Assembly: GCA_949106495.1 (NCBI GenBank)
Contig: CARYZD010000009.1
Coordinates: 27,229 to 91,228 of the forward strand
Source: an uncultured Clostridia bacterium
GTDB lineage: Bacteria; Bacillota; Clostridia; TANB77; CAG-465
DNA length: 64,000 nucleotides
Direction: 5' to 3'
The position numbers and the translations under genes were made by a program. Every line of letters starts with the position of its first letter. Position 1 is the stretch's first letter. The notes beneath the pieces were generated by a model. The model worked only from the letters and a program-made list of their open reading frames with translations. It searched no databases and was not told the origin of the DNA. Positions 17,289-24,880 of this stretch are shown one piece after another.

Positions 17289-17317
17289 TTATAATATAAC
17301 AATTGTTATATTATAAT
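17289..17317 (+). promoter_or_regulatory. 28-bp perfect palindrome at the LiaF-like operon promoter
   Basis: The sequence 17289-17316 is a perfect 28-bp palindrome centred on AACAATTGTT; its left half is TTATAATATAACAA. TATAAT at 17312-17317 is the likely -10. The central 18 bp match 16 of 18 positions of the prs palindrome, so one regulator probably serves both. Confidence 0.7.
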
Positions 17318-17358
17318 ACATGTGATAGAATATATATGTAGGAGAAGGAGAATTAATT

Positions 17359-18036
17359 ATGAGAAAATTATCAAATATTATATGGGGAATTTTATTTATA
17401 TTTATTGGCTCAATTTGGGCTTTAAATGCAACTGGTATAGCTGATATAGATATATTCTTTGATGGTTGGTGGACTTTATTTATAATAGTTCCAAGTATAA
17501 TTGGAATTATAGACAATCCTAAGGACTCTTCAGGATATATATTTTTATTTATAGGAACATGTTTACTTTTAGCTGTAAGAGATATTATATCATTTTCATT
17601 AATAGCTAAACTTATTGTTCCAATATCTTTAATTCTTATTGGTATAAGTATTATATTTAAAGATACAATCAATGGAAAGATTTCTAAGAAAATATCACAA
17701 ATAGATAAAAATGGAACTGAAATTTATACTGCAACTTTTTCGGAAAATAGAGCAAGACTATCAAATGATGAATTTAAAAATGCTAGACTTGATGCTACTT
17801 TTGGTGGTGTTACTTTTGATATGCGTGATTGTAATATAACCGAAGATGGAGTTATAACTGCAAGTGCTATTTTTGGTGGAGTAACTATTTTAGTTCCAAA
17901 TGATGTTAATGTTAAAGTAAAATCTACTGGAATATTTGGAGGAACAGATAATAGAGTTAAAAATCAAAGTGAAGAAGGAAGAAAAACTATATATATAGAT
18001 AGCTTTGCGCTATTTGGAGGAGTTGAAATTAGATAA
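17359..18036 (+). CDS. LiaF-like membrane protein
   Basis: The 225-residue protein has four short TM segments in the first 105 residues (LiaI/LiaF-like TM region, DUF5668 type). The soluble C-terminal domain repeats FGG turns (ATFGGVTFDMRD, AIFGGVTILVPNDV, GIFGGTDNRV, ALFGGVEIR), which is the LiaF C-terminal pattern. LiaF represses the cell-envelope-stress system LiaRS in Bacillus, and this homologue probably senses or moderates envelope stress. It has its own palindromic promoter and AGGAGAAGGAG ribosome site. The next gene overlaps its stop by one base (TAATG). Confidence 0.8.
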   Translation: MRKLSNIIWGILFIFIGSIWALNATGIADIDIFFDGWWTLFIIVPSIIGIIDNPKDSSGYIFLFIGTCLLLAVRDIISFSLIAKLIVPISLILIGISIIFKDTINGKISKKISQIDKNGTEIYTATFSENRARLSNDEFKNARLDATFGGVTFDMRDCNITEDGVITASAIFGGVTILVPNDVNVKVKSTGIFGGTDNRVKNQSEEGRKTIYIDSFALFGGVEIR

Positions 18037-18869
18037 TGACTACAGTTCAAAAAGTGATAAAAGGGTTAGCCATTGCTTTAGCAGTATTTATAATATTTAA
18101 TATAGTTTCTGCTATAGCAAGTGTATTTTTTGCAATAACCGGAATAAATTGGGCACTTGATACCTTTACTAGTAATGAAGAAGTTATATCAAGTGTAGAA
18201 AATACATTTGATATTGAGGAAATTAAAAATATAAAAATTAAATCTGGTATAGAAAAAATTGAAATAATACCTGGAAATGAATTTAAAGTTATAGGAGAAA
18301 ATGTTCCAGAATCTTTTTCTTGTAATGTAGAAAATGAAACTTTAAATATTACATCATCAGGTAAGGCAAAATTTTTTTGGGGAAATGATTCAATAATAAA
18401 AGTATATATACCTAAAGAATTTGTTTTTGAAAATGCAAATTTATCATTAGGTGTTGGAGAAACAAATATTGAAAATCTATTAGTTGAATATCTCGATTTA
18501 ACATGTGGTGCAGGAGAAATTGATATAAAGTATATTGAAGCAAGAAAAGGTGCTAAAATTAATTGTGGCGTAGGTGAATTTACAATAAAGGATTCTAAAT
18601 TAAACAATTTAGAGTTTAATGCAGGAGTTGGAGAAAACGAGATAAGCTCAGTTTTATCTGGAAAGTGTACTCTTAAACAAGGTGTTGGAGAATCAAATAT
18701 TATATTAAAAGATTTTGATGAAGAAAACGGAAAAATAAATACTAAAAAGGGTATAGGTGAACTTAGAGTAAATGGAAAAGAGTATTCAGGAAACCAAACA
18801 TTTGGAATAGGAGAAGATGTTATTGTAGATGTTTTTGGTGGAGTTGGAGAAGTAAGAATAAAATATTAA
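18036..18869 (+). CDS. membrane-anchored DUF4097/DUF2807-like beta-helix protein
   Basis: After one TM segment (about 8-36) comes a beta-helical domain with a striking G(V/A/I)GE repeat. GVGETNI, GAGEIDI, GVGEFTI, GVGENEI, GVGESNI, GIGELRV and GVGEVRI recur every 18-30 residues. This is the DUF4097/DUF2807 adhesin-like family, often encoded next to LiaF-like proteins and PspC. It overlaps the upstream gene by one base and probably forms a unit with it at the membrane. Its molecular role is not established. Confidence 0.75.
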   Translation: MTTVQKVIKGLAIALAVFIIFNIVSAIASVFFAITGINWALDTFTSNEEVISSVENTFDIEEIKNIKIKSGIEKIEIIPGNEFKVIGENVPESFSCNVENETLNITSSGKAKFFWGNDSIIKVYIPKEFVFENANLSLGVGETNIENLLVEYLDLTCGAGEIDIKYIEARKGAKINCGVGEFTIKDSKLNNLEFNAGVGENEISSVLSGKCTLKQGVGESNIILKDFDEENGKINTKKGIGELRVNGKEYSGNQTFGIGEDVIVDVFGGVGEVRIKY

Positions 18870-18878
18870 TATTTAGTA

Positions 18879-18912
18879 GGGAAGTGGCAAAAAAGTTACT
18901 TCCTTATTTTAT
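18879..18912 (+). terminator. terminator after DUF4097-like gene
   Basis: GGAAGT pairs with ACTTCC, with an extended inner pairing, followed by TTATTTTATT. Confidence 0.7.
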
Positions 18913-18993
18913 TGTTAAAGTTTGGTGAACTATTGAGTCAAATATTGAAAAAAAAATTTGTTAATGTTATGATTTTAATATAGAGGTAGAAAA

Positions 18994-20028
18994 ATGGGAA
19001 ATAATTTAAGAAAAGGAATAAAAAAGAGGAGTAGCATTATAACTATAGGTATAGTATTAATACTAATAATTTTTATGGCAATTATTGTTATAAATATATT
19101 AGAAAATAATAAAGAAAAACTAGAAAAAGATAATAAGAAATATGTTTCAAATCTAGATGAAGAAGATAAAATGCAATATGAGTATTCAAAAATAAATAAA
19201 AAATTAGATGGAATGTATGCTTTTGCAATACTTAATGATTATGTTGTTGGAGTACAGGGAAAAGATAAATATGTAAATATTATTCAAATTGATGAGAATA
19301 AAGATTATGATTATTTATATTTTAAATCTAGTTTATATTTATTAGAAAAAGAAATAGGAATAATAACAGTTGTAGATTTAAATAATATAGGAGAAATAAA
19401 AGAAACTATTAATATAGAGGATAATGTAAAGTCTTTTGAAATATATAATAATTCGATTTATTATATATCTAACGATAATAAATTAATAAAATTTGAAAAT
19501 GATGAGAAGAAAGAAATTTTATCAAATATAACAGCAAATAATTTTGTAATAAAAAAAGACTATATCTATATTGTAAAAGATAAGAAATTAATAAAATTAG
19601 ATATGAATAATAATGAGACTTTAATTTCAGAAAATGTAGAAGAACTCTATTATTATAATTATTACGAAAGAGATAGATTAATATATGATACAACATCTGA
19701 CTCAGAAAATATTTTTAAAAACATATATAATTACTATACAGGAGATGTTATAAATTCTATTAGAAATAATACATATTTTCTACCATATGATGCTGCAGAA
19801 TATATATATACAACTACAGATAATAAAAATATAGTATTAATTAAGAGAAATGGAGTAAACGAATATATATATAAATCTGATTCTATTATAGAAAATGTTA
19901 ATTTATTTAAAGAAGGCTACATTATAGCTAAAGAAAATGATAAAAACATAGTAATTGACTTAGATACTAATAAAGAAGTAGAAAACGATAACATAATCAA
20001 TTTATATAATATAAAATATTTAAAATAG
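18994..20028 (+). CDS. membrane-anchored propeller-like protein of unknown function
   Basis: The 344-residue protein begins with a basic stretch (RKGIKKRS), one TM segment (about 15-36) and a Lys/Glu-rich linker. A long extracytoplasmic domain follows with repeated strand-turn units such as NSIYYISNDNKLIKFENDEKKEIL and DYIYIVKDKKLIKLDMNNNETLI, spaced about 40 residues apart as in a beta-propeller. It resembles the protein at 6171 in layout, not clearly in sequence. AGAGGTAG upstream fits the ATG. A strong hairpin ends the transcript just before the second tRNA cluster. Confidence 0.5.
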   Translation: MGNNLRKGIKKRSSIITIGIVLILIIFMAIIVINILENNKEKLEKDNKKYVSNLDEEDKMQYEYSKINKKLDGMYAFAILNDYVVGVQGKDKYVNIIQIDENKDYDYLYFKSSLYLLEKEIGIITVVDLNNIGEIKETINIEDNVKSFEIYNNSIYYISNDNKLIKFENDEKKEILSNITANNFVIKKDYIYIVKDKKLIKLDMNNNETLISENVEELYYYNYYERDRLIYDTTSDSENIFKNIYNYYTGDVINSIRNNTYFLPYDAAEYIYTTTDNKNIVLIKRNGVNEYIYKSDSIIENVNLFKEGYIIAKENDKNIVIDLDTNKEVENDNIINLYNIKYLK

Positions 20029-20036
20029 TATATTAA

Positions 20037-20076
20037 ATATGCTCTAAAAACATTGCTTTTAGAGCATATTTTTTAC
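20037..20076 (+). terminator. terminator before second tRNA cluster
   Basis: ATATGCTCTAAAA pairs perfectly with TTTTAGAGCATAT, followed by TTTTTT. Confidence 0.88.
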
Positions 20077-20085
20077 AAAAAACTA

Positions 20086-20114
20086 TTGACAAAACATGGT
20101 ACATTAGGTATAAT
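20086..20114 (+). promoter_or_regulatory. promoter of second tRNA cluster
   Basis: TTGACA (20086-20091) and TATAAT (20109-20114) are consensus and 17 bp apart. A partial inverted repeat (TTGACA with TGTCAA at about 20121-20126) matches the layout of the first cluster's promoter. Confidence 0.8.
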
Positions 20115-20133
20115 AGAACATGTCAAGATAAGT

Positions 20134-20209
20134 GGGCGCTTAGCTCAGTTGGGAGAGCATCTGCCTTACAAGCAGGGGGTCACAGGTTCGAGCCCTGTAG
20201 TGCCCACCA
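20134..20209 (+). tRNA. tRNA-Val (anticodon TAC), second copy
   Basis: A 76-nt cloverleaf identical to the copy at 13864, with encoded CCA. Confidence 0.97.
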
Positions 20210-20216
20210 CTTATTT

Positions 20217-20293
20217 GGCCTGGTAGTTCAGTTGGTTAGAACGCTAGCCTGTCACGCTAGAGGTCGTGGGTTCGAGCCCCATTCAGGTCGCCA
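20217..20293 (+). tRNA. tRNA-Asp (anticodon GTC), second copy
   Basis: A 77-nt cloverleaf identical to the copy at 13947. The 7-nt spacer from tRNA-Val is also identical. Confidence 0.97.
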
Positions 20294-20302
20294 TATTTTC
20301 TT

Positions 20303-20378
20303 GGTCAGATAGCTCAGTCGGTAGAGCAGGGGACTGAAAATCCCCGTGTCGGGGGTTCGATTCCCTCTCTGACCACCA
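20303..20378 (+). tRNA. tRNA-Phe (anticodon GAA), variant 2
   Basis: A 76-nt cloverleaf with encoded CCA. It differs from the copy at 14045 only at one base pair of the anticodon stem (G-C in place of A-T). Confidence 0.97.
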
Positions 20379-20391
20379 AAATATAACTTAT

Positions 20392-20467
20392 GCGGGAATA
20401 GCTCAGTTGATAGAGCGCTGCCTTGCCAAGGCAGAGGTCGCGGGTTTGAGCCCCGTTTCCCGCTCCA
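20392..20467 (+). tRNA. tRNA-Gly (anticodon GCC)
   Basis: A complete 76-nt cloverleaf with anticodon loop TTGCCAA, acceptor GCGGGAA/TTCCCGC and encoded CCA. There is no second copy in the window. Confidence 0.97.
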
Positions 20468-20559
20468 TTTTATATTTACAAGAATGTTTATTTAATAACA
20501 TTTTATTTTTTTCTAAAAAAGTGGAATAAAATAAGCATTAAGTTATATAATGTATTAAA

Positions 20560-20633
20560 GGCAACTTAGCCAAGCGGTAAGGCACGGGTCTGCAACACCC
20601 TGATGGTCGGTTCGACTCCGACAGTTGCCTCCA
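20560..20633 (+). tRNA. tRNA-Cys (anticodon GCA)
   Basis: A 74-nt cloverleaf with acceptor GGCAACT/AGTTGCC, anticodon GCA, discriminator T (U73, as expected for Cys) and encoded CCA. TATAAT at 20546-20551 upstream may give it a separate promoter. Confidence 0.97.
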
Positions 20634-20641
20634 TAATAAGG

Positions 20642-20674
20642 ACGAGAGAATATTAATATTCTCTCGTTTTATTT
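20642..20674 (+). terminator. terminator of second tRNA cluster
   Basis: A perfect 24-bp palindrome (arm CGAGAGAATATT, 20643-20666) is followed by TTTTATTTTT. Confidence 0.85.
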
Positions 20675-20802
20675 TTAACAAAAATGTTTAATTATCAAAA
20701 CAATAAATTAATAGTTTTAGGGCTATAACAGTAAAACTTTATAAATATATGTTTTTTTTGTAAAAAATTATCAAAAATTTTTTAAAAAATACAATTATGT
20801 TA

Positions 20803-20830
20803 TTGATTTATGGTAACTTTGTGGTATAAT
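20803..20830 (+). promoter_or_regulatory. sigma-A promoter
   Basis: TTGATT (20803-20808) and TATAAT (20825-20830) are 16 bp apart, 45 bp before the sortase-like gene. Confidence 0.6.
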
Positions 20831-20874
20831 ATTACATGTCGTAGAAAGAAATATAGAAATAAAGGTAGTAAAAA

Positions 20875-21552
20875 ATGAAGAAATTAAACGTAGCACTAAT
20901 TATATTTATATTATTTAGTATTTTGACATTTATTGGCATATCAATTTATACAGAGAATTCACCAATTTTACTATCTGTTACAGAATATAAAATTGGCGAA
21001 TATAAAGTTTCTGGAATAGATGAGATACAAATAGAATATGAAGAAGAACAAAAATATGAAACAAATACATATTATCAAATAGCAGATAATAAAGTATTAT
21101 CAGTTACATATGATAGTAATGCAACACCAGGACTTGATGGAAGACTTGGAAATATAGGTAGATTAATAATACCTCAAATAAATATATCTGTAGCATTAAA
21201 TGAGAGTGTACTTGAGACAACAGAAGATGCACAAAGAATAGTTAATGCATATGATTCTGCGTGTTATGTAAGTTATCCAGGTTGGACTACATATATTGGT
21301 GACCATTTTTTTGATGGCTTTATAAACATAAAAAATGCTATTCCTGGTGTAACTAAAGCATATATTTACTGGAATGATGGTACAATCTCAACATATAAAT
21401 GTATGTCTAAATATTTCAATGGTGTAAACAAAGGCAGAATTTATGATGATAATGGTACAGATATGTATCTTTCTGGTTATGATATCGCAATGGTAACTTG
21501 TAATGGATACAATTCTAGTACTGTTACAGTAACTTATTGGAATAAAGAATAA
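20875..21552 (+). CDS. secreted sortase-like protein
   Basis: The 225-residue protein has one N-terminal TM/signal segment (about 5-24). Its C-terminal domain follows the order of sortase strands: GRLIIPQINISVAL, a DSAC...GWTTYIGDHFFDGF segment, TYKCMSKYFNGV, and DIAMVTCNG near the end. His144 and Cys209 are placed like the catalytic pair. No Arg follows the Cys, where sortases usually have one. It could be an inactive or variant sortase, or another cysteine-containing secreted family. It stands alone between a promoter and a strong terminator. Confidence 0.5.
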   Translation: MKKLNVALIIFILFSILTFIGISIYTENSPILLSVTEYKIGEYKVSGIDEIQIEYEEEQKYETNTYYQIADNKVLSVTYDSNATPGLDGRLGNIGRLIIPQINISVALNESVLETTEDAQRIVNAYDSACYVSYPGWTTYIGDHFFDGFINIKNAIPGVTKAYIYWNDGTISTYKCMSKYFNGVNKGRIYDDNGTDMYLSGYDIAMVTCNGYNSSTVTVTYWNKE

Positions 21553-21563
21553 GTTAAAACTTA

Positions 21564-21598
21564 AAAAACTGTAATATTTTTAATTACAGTTTTTTTTC
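21564..21598 (+). terminator. terminator after sortase-like gene
   Basis: AAAACTGTAAT pairs with ATTACAGTTTT and is followed by a run of T residues. Confidence 0.85.
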
Positions 21599-21643
21599 GT
21601 CAAATTTTGGAAGTATTTTACTTTAAAACTTAAAGATAAACTA

Positions 21644-21672
21644 TTTACTTAACAATTTGTTCGTGTTAAAAT
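21644..21672 (+). promoter_or_regulatory. promoter of the 6S RNA gene
   Basis: TTTACT (21644-21649) and TAAAAT (21667-21672) are 17 bp apart. The predicted start, about 7 bases downstream, coincides with the 5' arm of the closing stem. Confidence 0.65.
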
Positions 21673-21678
21673 ATATAT

Positions 21679-21840
21679 AGATAGAGAAAACAGAATATGA
21701 AAATCTACAATCATATGATAGGGAATCAGGAATATTATAGTTTGTGTCGAACACTCTAAGTTTTGAGGATCCTAATAACTATAACAAGATGCCCACCTTT
21801 ACACAAGGGTTTTATCATTATATAGTTATCTCTATCTTTT
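21679..21840 (+). ncRNA. ssrS: 6S RNA
   Basis: A gene-free transcript of about 160 nt is closed by a perfect terminal stem (AGATAGAGA at 21679-21687 with TCTCTATCT at 21829-21837) running into T residues. Internally, GTGTCGAACACTCTAAGTTT and GATGCCCACCTTTAC match the patterns of Gram-positive 6S RNAs around the central bubble, including the CTAAGTTTT and GCCCACCT segments of Bacillus 6S-1. 6S RNA mimics an open promoter and sequesters sigma-A RNA polymerase. The identification rests on these remembered motifs plus structure, so a covariance-model search would settle it. Confidence 0.72.
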
Positions 21841-21881
21841 TTATACTTAAAATTTAAAATTATGTAGACTGAGGGGAACTT

Positions 21882-22229
21882 ATGATAAAATATATAATGG
21901 ACGTAAAAAAATTAGATAATAAAGAAAGAGAGCTTGTTGATAGAGCATTAAATAAATTAGAAAGACAGATTGATGTTATAGAGGAAACAGGAACACCATT
22001 TGAGAAAATATTTAATAATGATAGTATTAAATATGACATACTTGGAAAAAGTTTTTATACATACAAATTTGTTGCCGAAAATTCATCTCAAATTAGAATA
22101 CTTTATAGATTTGTAAGAAATAATGATAATTCATATGACTTAGAATGTCATAGAGTAGAAGTAAAAAGGAGAAGCGGAAAAGATTATATAAAAAAATTTG
22201 AAAACTATGTTAAAGGATATAATGGTTAA
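21882..22229 (+). CDS. RelE/HigB-like (Gp49-like) protein, orphan
   Basis: The 115-residue cytoplasmic protein has the core SFYTYKFVAENSSQIRILYRFV. This resembles the central strands of HigB/Gp49-like toxins (LWELRF...YRILYF), which cut mRNA on ribosomes. GAGGGGA at 21871-21877 fixes the start. Toxins of this type normally have an adjacent HTH antitoxin, and none is seen on either side, so it may be an orphan or have another function. The call is based on one motif region. Confidence 0.4.
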   Translation: MIKYIMDVKKLDNKERELVDRALNKLERQIDVIEETGTPFEKIFNNDSIKYDILGKSFYTYKFVAENSSQIRILYRFVRNNDNSYDLECHRVEVKRRSGKDYIKKFENYVKGYNG

Positions 22230-22328
22230 AATGTAGTATTATATAATATAAAATATAATTTTTATGTATTTATATATTTATTTGAAAATATATTAGTATT
22301 AATGTATAATAAAGTGAAAGGAGATATT

Positions 22329-22880
22329 ATGAAAAAGATATATATAATATTAACTAACACAGGAACAGTACTTTCTAGAGTAATAAAATTATATACCCAA
22401 AAAGAATATACACATGTGTCTATTGCACTGGATAAAAAATTAGAATATATGTATAGCTTTGGTAGGTTAAATCCATATAATCCTTTCTTTGGTGGATTTG
22501 TACATGAGAGTATAAGACATGGAACATTTAAAAGATTTAAAAATACAACAACATGTATATATTCAATAGATGTTAGTGATGAGCAATATGAAATAATTAA
22601 AAATAATATAAAAGAGTTTAAAAGAAAAAGAAGAATGTATAAATTTAATGTTATTGGATTATTTGCAGTAGCAATACATATGAAAATAAAATTTAAAAAT
22701 TCTTTTTATTGTGCTGAGTTTGTTAAAGAAGTATTACAAAGAGCAAATATGGCAAATGAATTACCTAATATAATAAAACCAGAGGATTTTAAGCTTCTTA
22801 GTAATTTAAGTTTTGAATATAAGGGAATGTTAAGAGATTATGATGTTAAAGATAATATTTTAGATAATATAGGAGCATAA
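22329..22880 (+). CDS. permuted papain-like (YiiX/NlpC-P60-type) protein
   Basis: This 183-residue protein has a His-containing strand near the N-terminus (THVSIALD) and a Cys at the start of a C-terminal helix (SFYCAEFVKEVL). That order (His before Cys) is typical of circularly permuted NlpC/P60 or YiiX-like amidases and hydrolases, which act on amide or lipid-linked bonds. There is no signal peptide. AAAGGAG at 22317-22323 selects the ATG at 22329. A strong terminator follows. The substrate is unknown. Confidence 0.6.
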   Translation: MKKIYIILTNTGTVLSRVIKLYTQKEYTHVSIALDKKLEYMYSFGRLNPYNPFFGGFVHESIRHGTFKRFKNTTTCIYSIDVSDEQYEIIKNNIKEFKRKRRMYKFNVIGLFAVAIHMKIKFKNSFYCAEFVKEVLQRANMANELPNIIKPEDFKLLSNLSFEYKGMLRDYDVKDNILDNIGA

Positions 22881-22895
22881 ATTGCTAATAATATT

Positions 22896-22926
22896 AAGAG
22901 AGAATTTTAAAATTCTCTCTTTTTTC
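22896..22926 (+). terminator. terminator
   Basis: AAGAGAGAATTT pairs with AAATTCTCTCTT and is followed by T residues. Confidence 0.85.
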
Positions 22927-22977
22927 TTTACTTTTTTGGAAAAATGAAATAAAATTTTAATAGGGAGAGTTGAGAAT

Positions 22978-24756
22978 ATGGATGATTTAGGAAAAAAATA
23001 TGGTAATTTTAGTTTTGACTCAAAAGGAGGTATTCATCGTTCAAGTGATGATGCTAAGGGAAAAATAGATGAATTAATGAATGACGAAGAACTTAGAGAG
23101 GCACTTCGCAAAATGAAAAGTGGTCCAGAAGGAAAGAGTTATGTCACACCTGGGGCAAGTGCAAAAGAAGTTGCAAATTCATCAGATACAGGTTTTGATA
23201 TTAAACATTTTATTGACCCAGAAGTTGGAGATAAGTATCCAGAAGAGTTAAGGAGATTAGATTTAGAATGTATTTATATTGGACTACTTCTAAATAATCC
23301 CGCAGCTATTAGTATGTATTATTTTGTATCTAGTTTATGTCTTTTTGCAGATCCAAGAATGATTAATATATATAAAGGAGTACTATTTACTGAAGGTGAA
23401 GCATATGCTCCTGCAATAGCAAAAGAAAATTTTAATTTTGCTACAGAATCTGGTGATGTATATGCACTAAAAAATGAATTAAAAAAAGCAGTAGCAAAAG
23501 AAAACTATGATTTTGAAAAAATATATACAGAATTAAAGAAGATATTTATACTAAGAAAATCATATAATGGTATTCCAATTAAAGAAATAAAAGATAAAGT
23601 AGCAGCAATTACAAAATATGAATTGTATGATCAAATGACTTCGGAGGAAATAGAAGCTGCAATAGAACAAATTACTGCAACAGCTAAATTTAAAAGTGCT
23701 GTTTTAAATACAGGACTAACAAGTTTTTTAGTTAAAGGAAATAATTCATTAACAAATGGACTTGAAATACCATTTAGAATATTATCTTCAGTTTTTAAAG
23801 GTGTAAGACTTGGAGAAACAATGGCTTTTGCAATGCCATCAAACTCAGGTAAATCTAGATTTACAACGGTTCTTGCTGCATATATTGCATTTATACATAA
23901 AAAGAAAGTATTAGTTATTTCTAATGAAATGTCTGAGGAAAAGATTAAGTTATGCTTAGCAACAACTATAATTAATAATTCACAGATACAAGACTTACAT
24001 GGTCAGAAGCTTAGAAAAACAGAAAACGAATTATTAGAGTTTAAATATAGACCAGATAATCCAAACGATGTTAGAGTAGATGAAGAGGGCTTTGTATTAA
24101 AAGAAGATGGAGAGACTCATGAAGAATTTATAAATAGGCTTACAAGGGTATCAAGTGAGTTTAATATGGTAACTACTGCTACTGATTGGTTAGACAAAGA
24201 AATAAATAATTCAATATACTTTATTAATATAACAGACCATACTAATGATGAATTAAAGAAAGTTATAACTAATTATTATTATAGATATAAAATAGAGTAT
24301 ATGTTTTATGATACATTAAAAACAGATACTGCAAATATTGGAATTGGAGAAGAAATAAAAAAGACAGCTACAATTTTATCTAATTTAGCACAAAATTTAG
24401 GTATATTTATTTGTTCTTCATTACAACTTACAGAAACAGCTACTTTACCAGTTAATTTATCTGTTGCAGACTTAGCGGTAAGTAGAACAGTAAAGGAAGT
24501 TTTAGATACTTTAATGCTTATTAAACAAATACATAATGAGAATTTAAGTGATTATGAATTTTCTGAGGAGGAAGTAGATACTAAATATTTTGAACTTGAA
24601 AGATTTAAAGATCCTAATGTTAGATATTATGCTTGTGTAGTAGATAAAAATAGGGCAGGCCCTAAACCTAAGGTTGTATTTAGATTAAATCTTGCATATA
24701 ATGAATGGTTTGAACTTGGATATTTAAGATTAAAGTCAGGAAAATCAGGAGAATAA
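22978..24756 (+). CDS. DnaB-like RecA-fold ATPase (SF4 helicase relative)
   Basis: The C-terminal half of this 592-residue protein follows DnaB: FRILSSVFKGVRLGETMAFAMPSNSGKS (Walker A, about 286-293), VLVISNEMSEEK, a Walker B-like strand (YMFYDTLK, about 441), FICSSLQLTE (the position of SQLNR), and KNRAGPKPKVVFRL (the DnaB KxRxG segment). Residues 85-200 could be a DnaB-like N-terminal domain (LDLECIYIGLLLNNP). It is longer than DnaB, has an unusual 80-residue hydrophilic start and a 60-residue insertion after the Walker A half. It is not next to dnaC, rplI or a primase, so it is unlikely to be the main replicative helicase. A terminator separates it from the next gene. Confidence 0.7.
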   Translation: MDDLGKKYGNFSFDSKGGIHRSSDDAKGKIDELMNDEELREALRKMKSGPEGKSYVTPGASAKEVANSSDTGFDIKHFIDPEVGDKYPEELRRLDLECIYIGLLLNNPAAISMYYFVSSLCLFADPRMINIYKGVLFTEGEAYAPAIAKENFNFATESGDVYALKNELKKAVAKENYDFEKIYTELKKIFILRKSYNGIPIKEIKDKVAAITKYELYDQMTSEEIEAAIEQITATAKFKSAVLNTGLTSFLVKGNNSLTNGLEIPFRILSSVFKGVRLGETMAFAMPSNSGKSRFTTVLAAYIAFIHKKKVLVISNEMSEEKIKLCLATTIINNSQIQDLHGQKLRKTENELLEFKYRPDNPNDVRVDEEGFVLKEDGETHEEFINRLTRVSSEFNMVTTATDWLDKEINNSIYFINITDHTNDELKKVITNYYYRYKIEYMFYDTLKTDTANIGIGEEIKKTATILSNLAQNLGIFICSSLQLTETATLPVNLSVADLAVSRTVKEVLDTLMLIKQIHNENLSDYEFSEEEVDTKYFELERFKDPNVRYYACVVDKNRAGPKPKVVFRLNLAYNEWFELGYLRLKSGKSGE

Positions 24757-24760
24757 ATAA

Positions 24761-24802
24761 AAAATGGTTTCAGTATAACATAAAATACTGAAATCATTTT
24801 TT
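24761..24802 (+). terminator. terminator after DnaB-like gene
   Basis: ATGGTTTCAGTAT pairs with ATACTGAAATCAT (one G-T pair), followed by seven T residues. Confidence 0.85.
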
Positions 24803-24830
24803 TATAAACTAATTTATACTTTTATTCATG

Positions 24831-24859
24831 TTGATTTATTTTAGTATAAAATATATAAT
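24831..24859 (+). promoter_or_regulatory. sigma-A promoter
   Basis: TTGATT (24831-24836) and TATAAT (24854-24859) are 17 bp apart, just before the next ribosome site. Confidence 0.65.
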
Positions 24860-24880
24860 AAAAAATAAGAGGTGTATGAT

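Noticed and set aside
18047..18607. A 186-codon open frame on the - strand opposite the DUF4097-like gene
   Set aside because: The + strand gene has the TM anchor, ribosome site and the regular GVGE repeats; the antisense frame has none of these.
18460..18869. Regular repeats as a possible DNA repeat array
   Set aside because: The periodicity is at the protein level (GVGE turns of a beta-helix); the DNA units differ and are not a CRISPR or tandem array.
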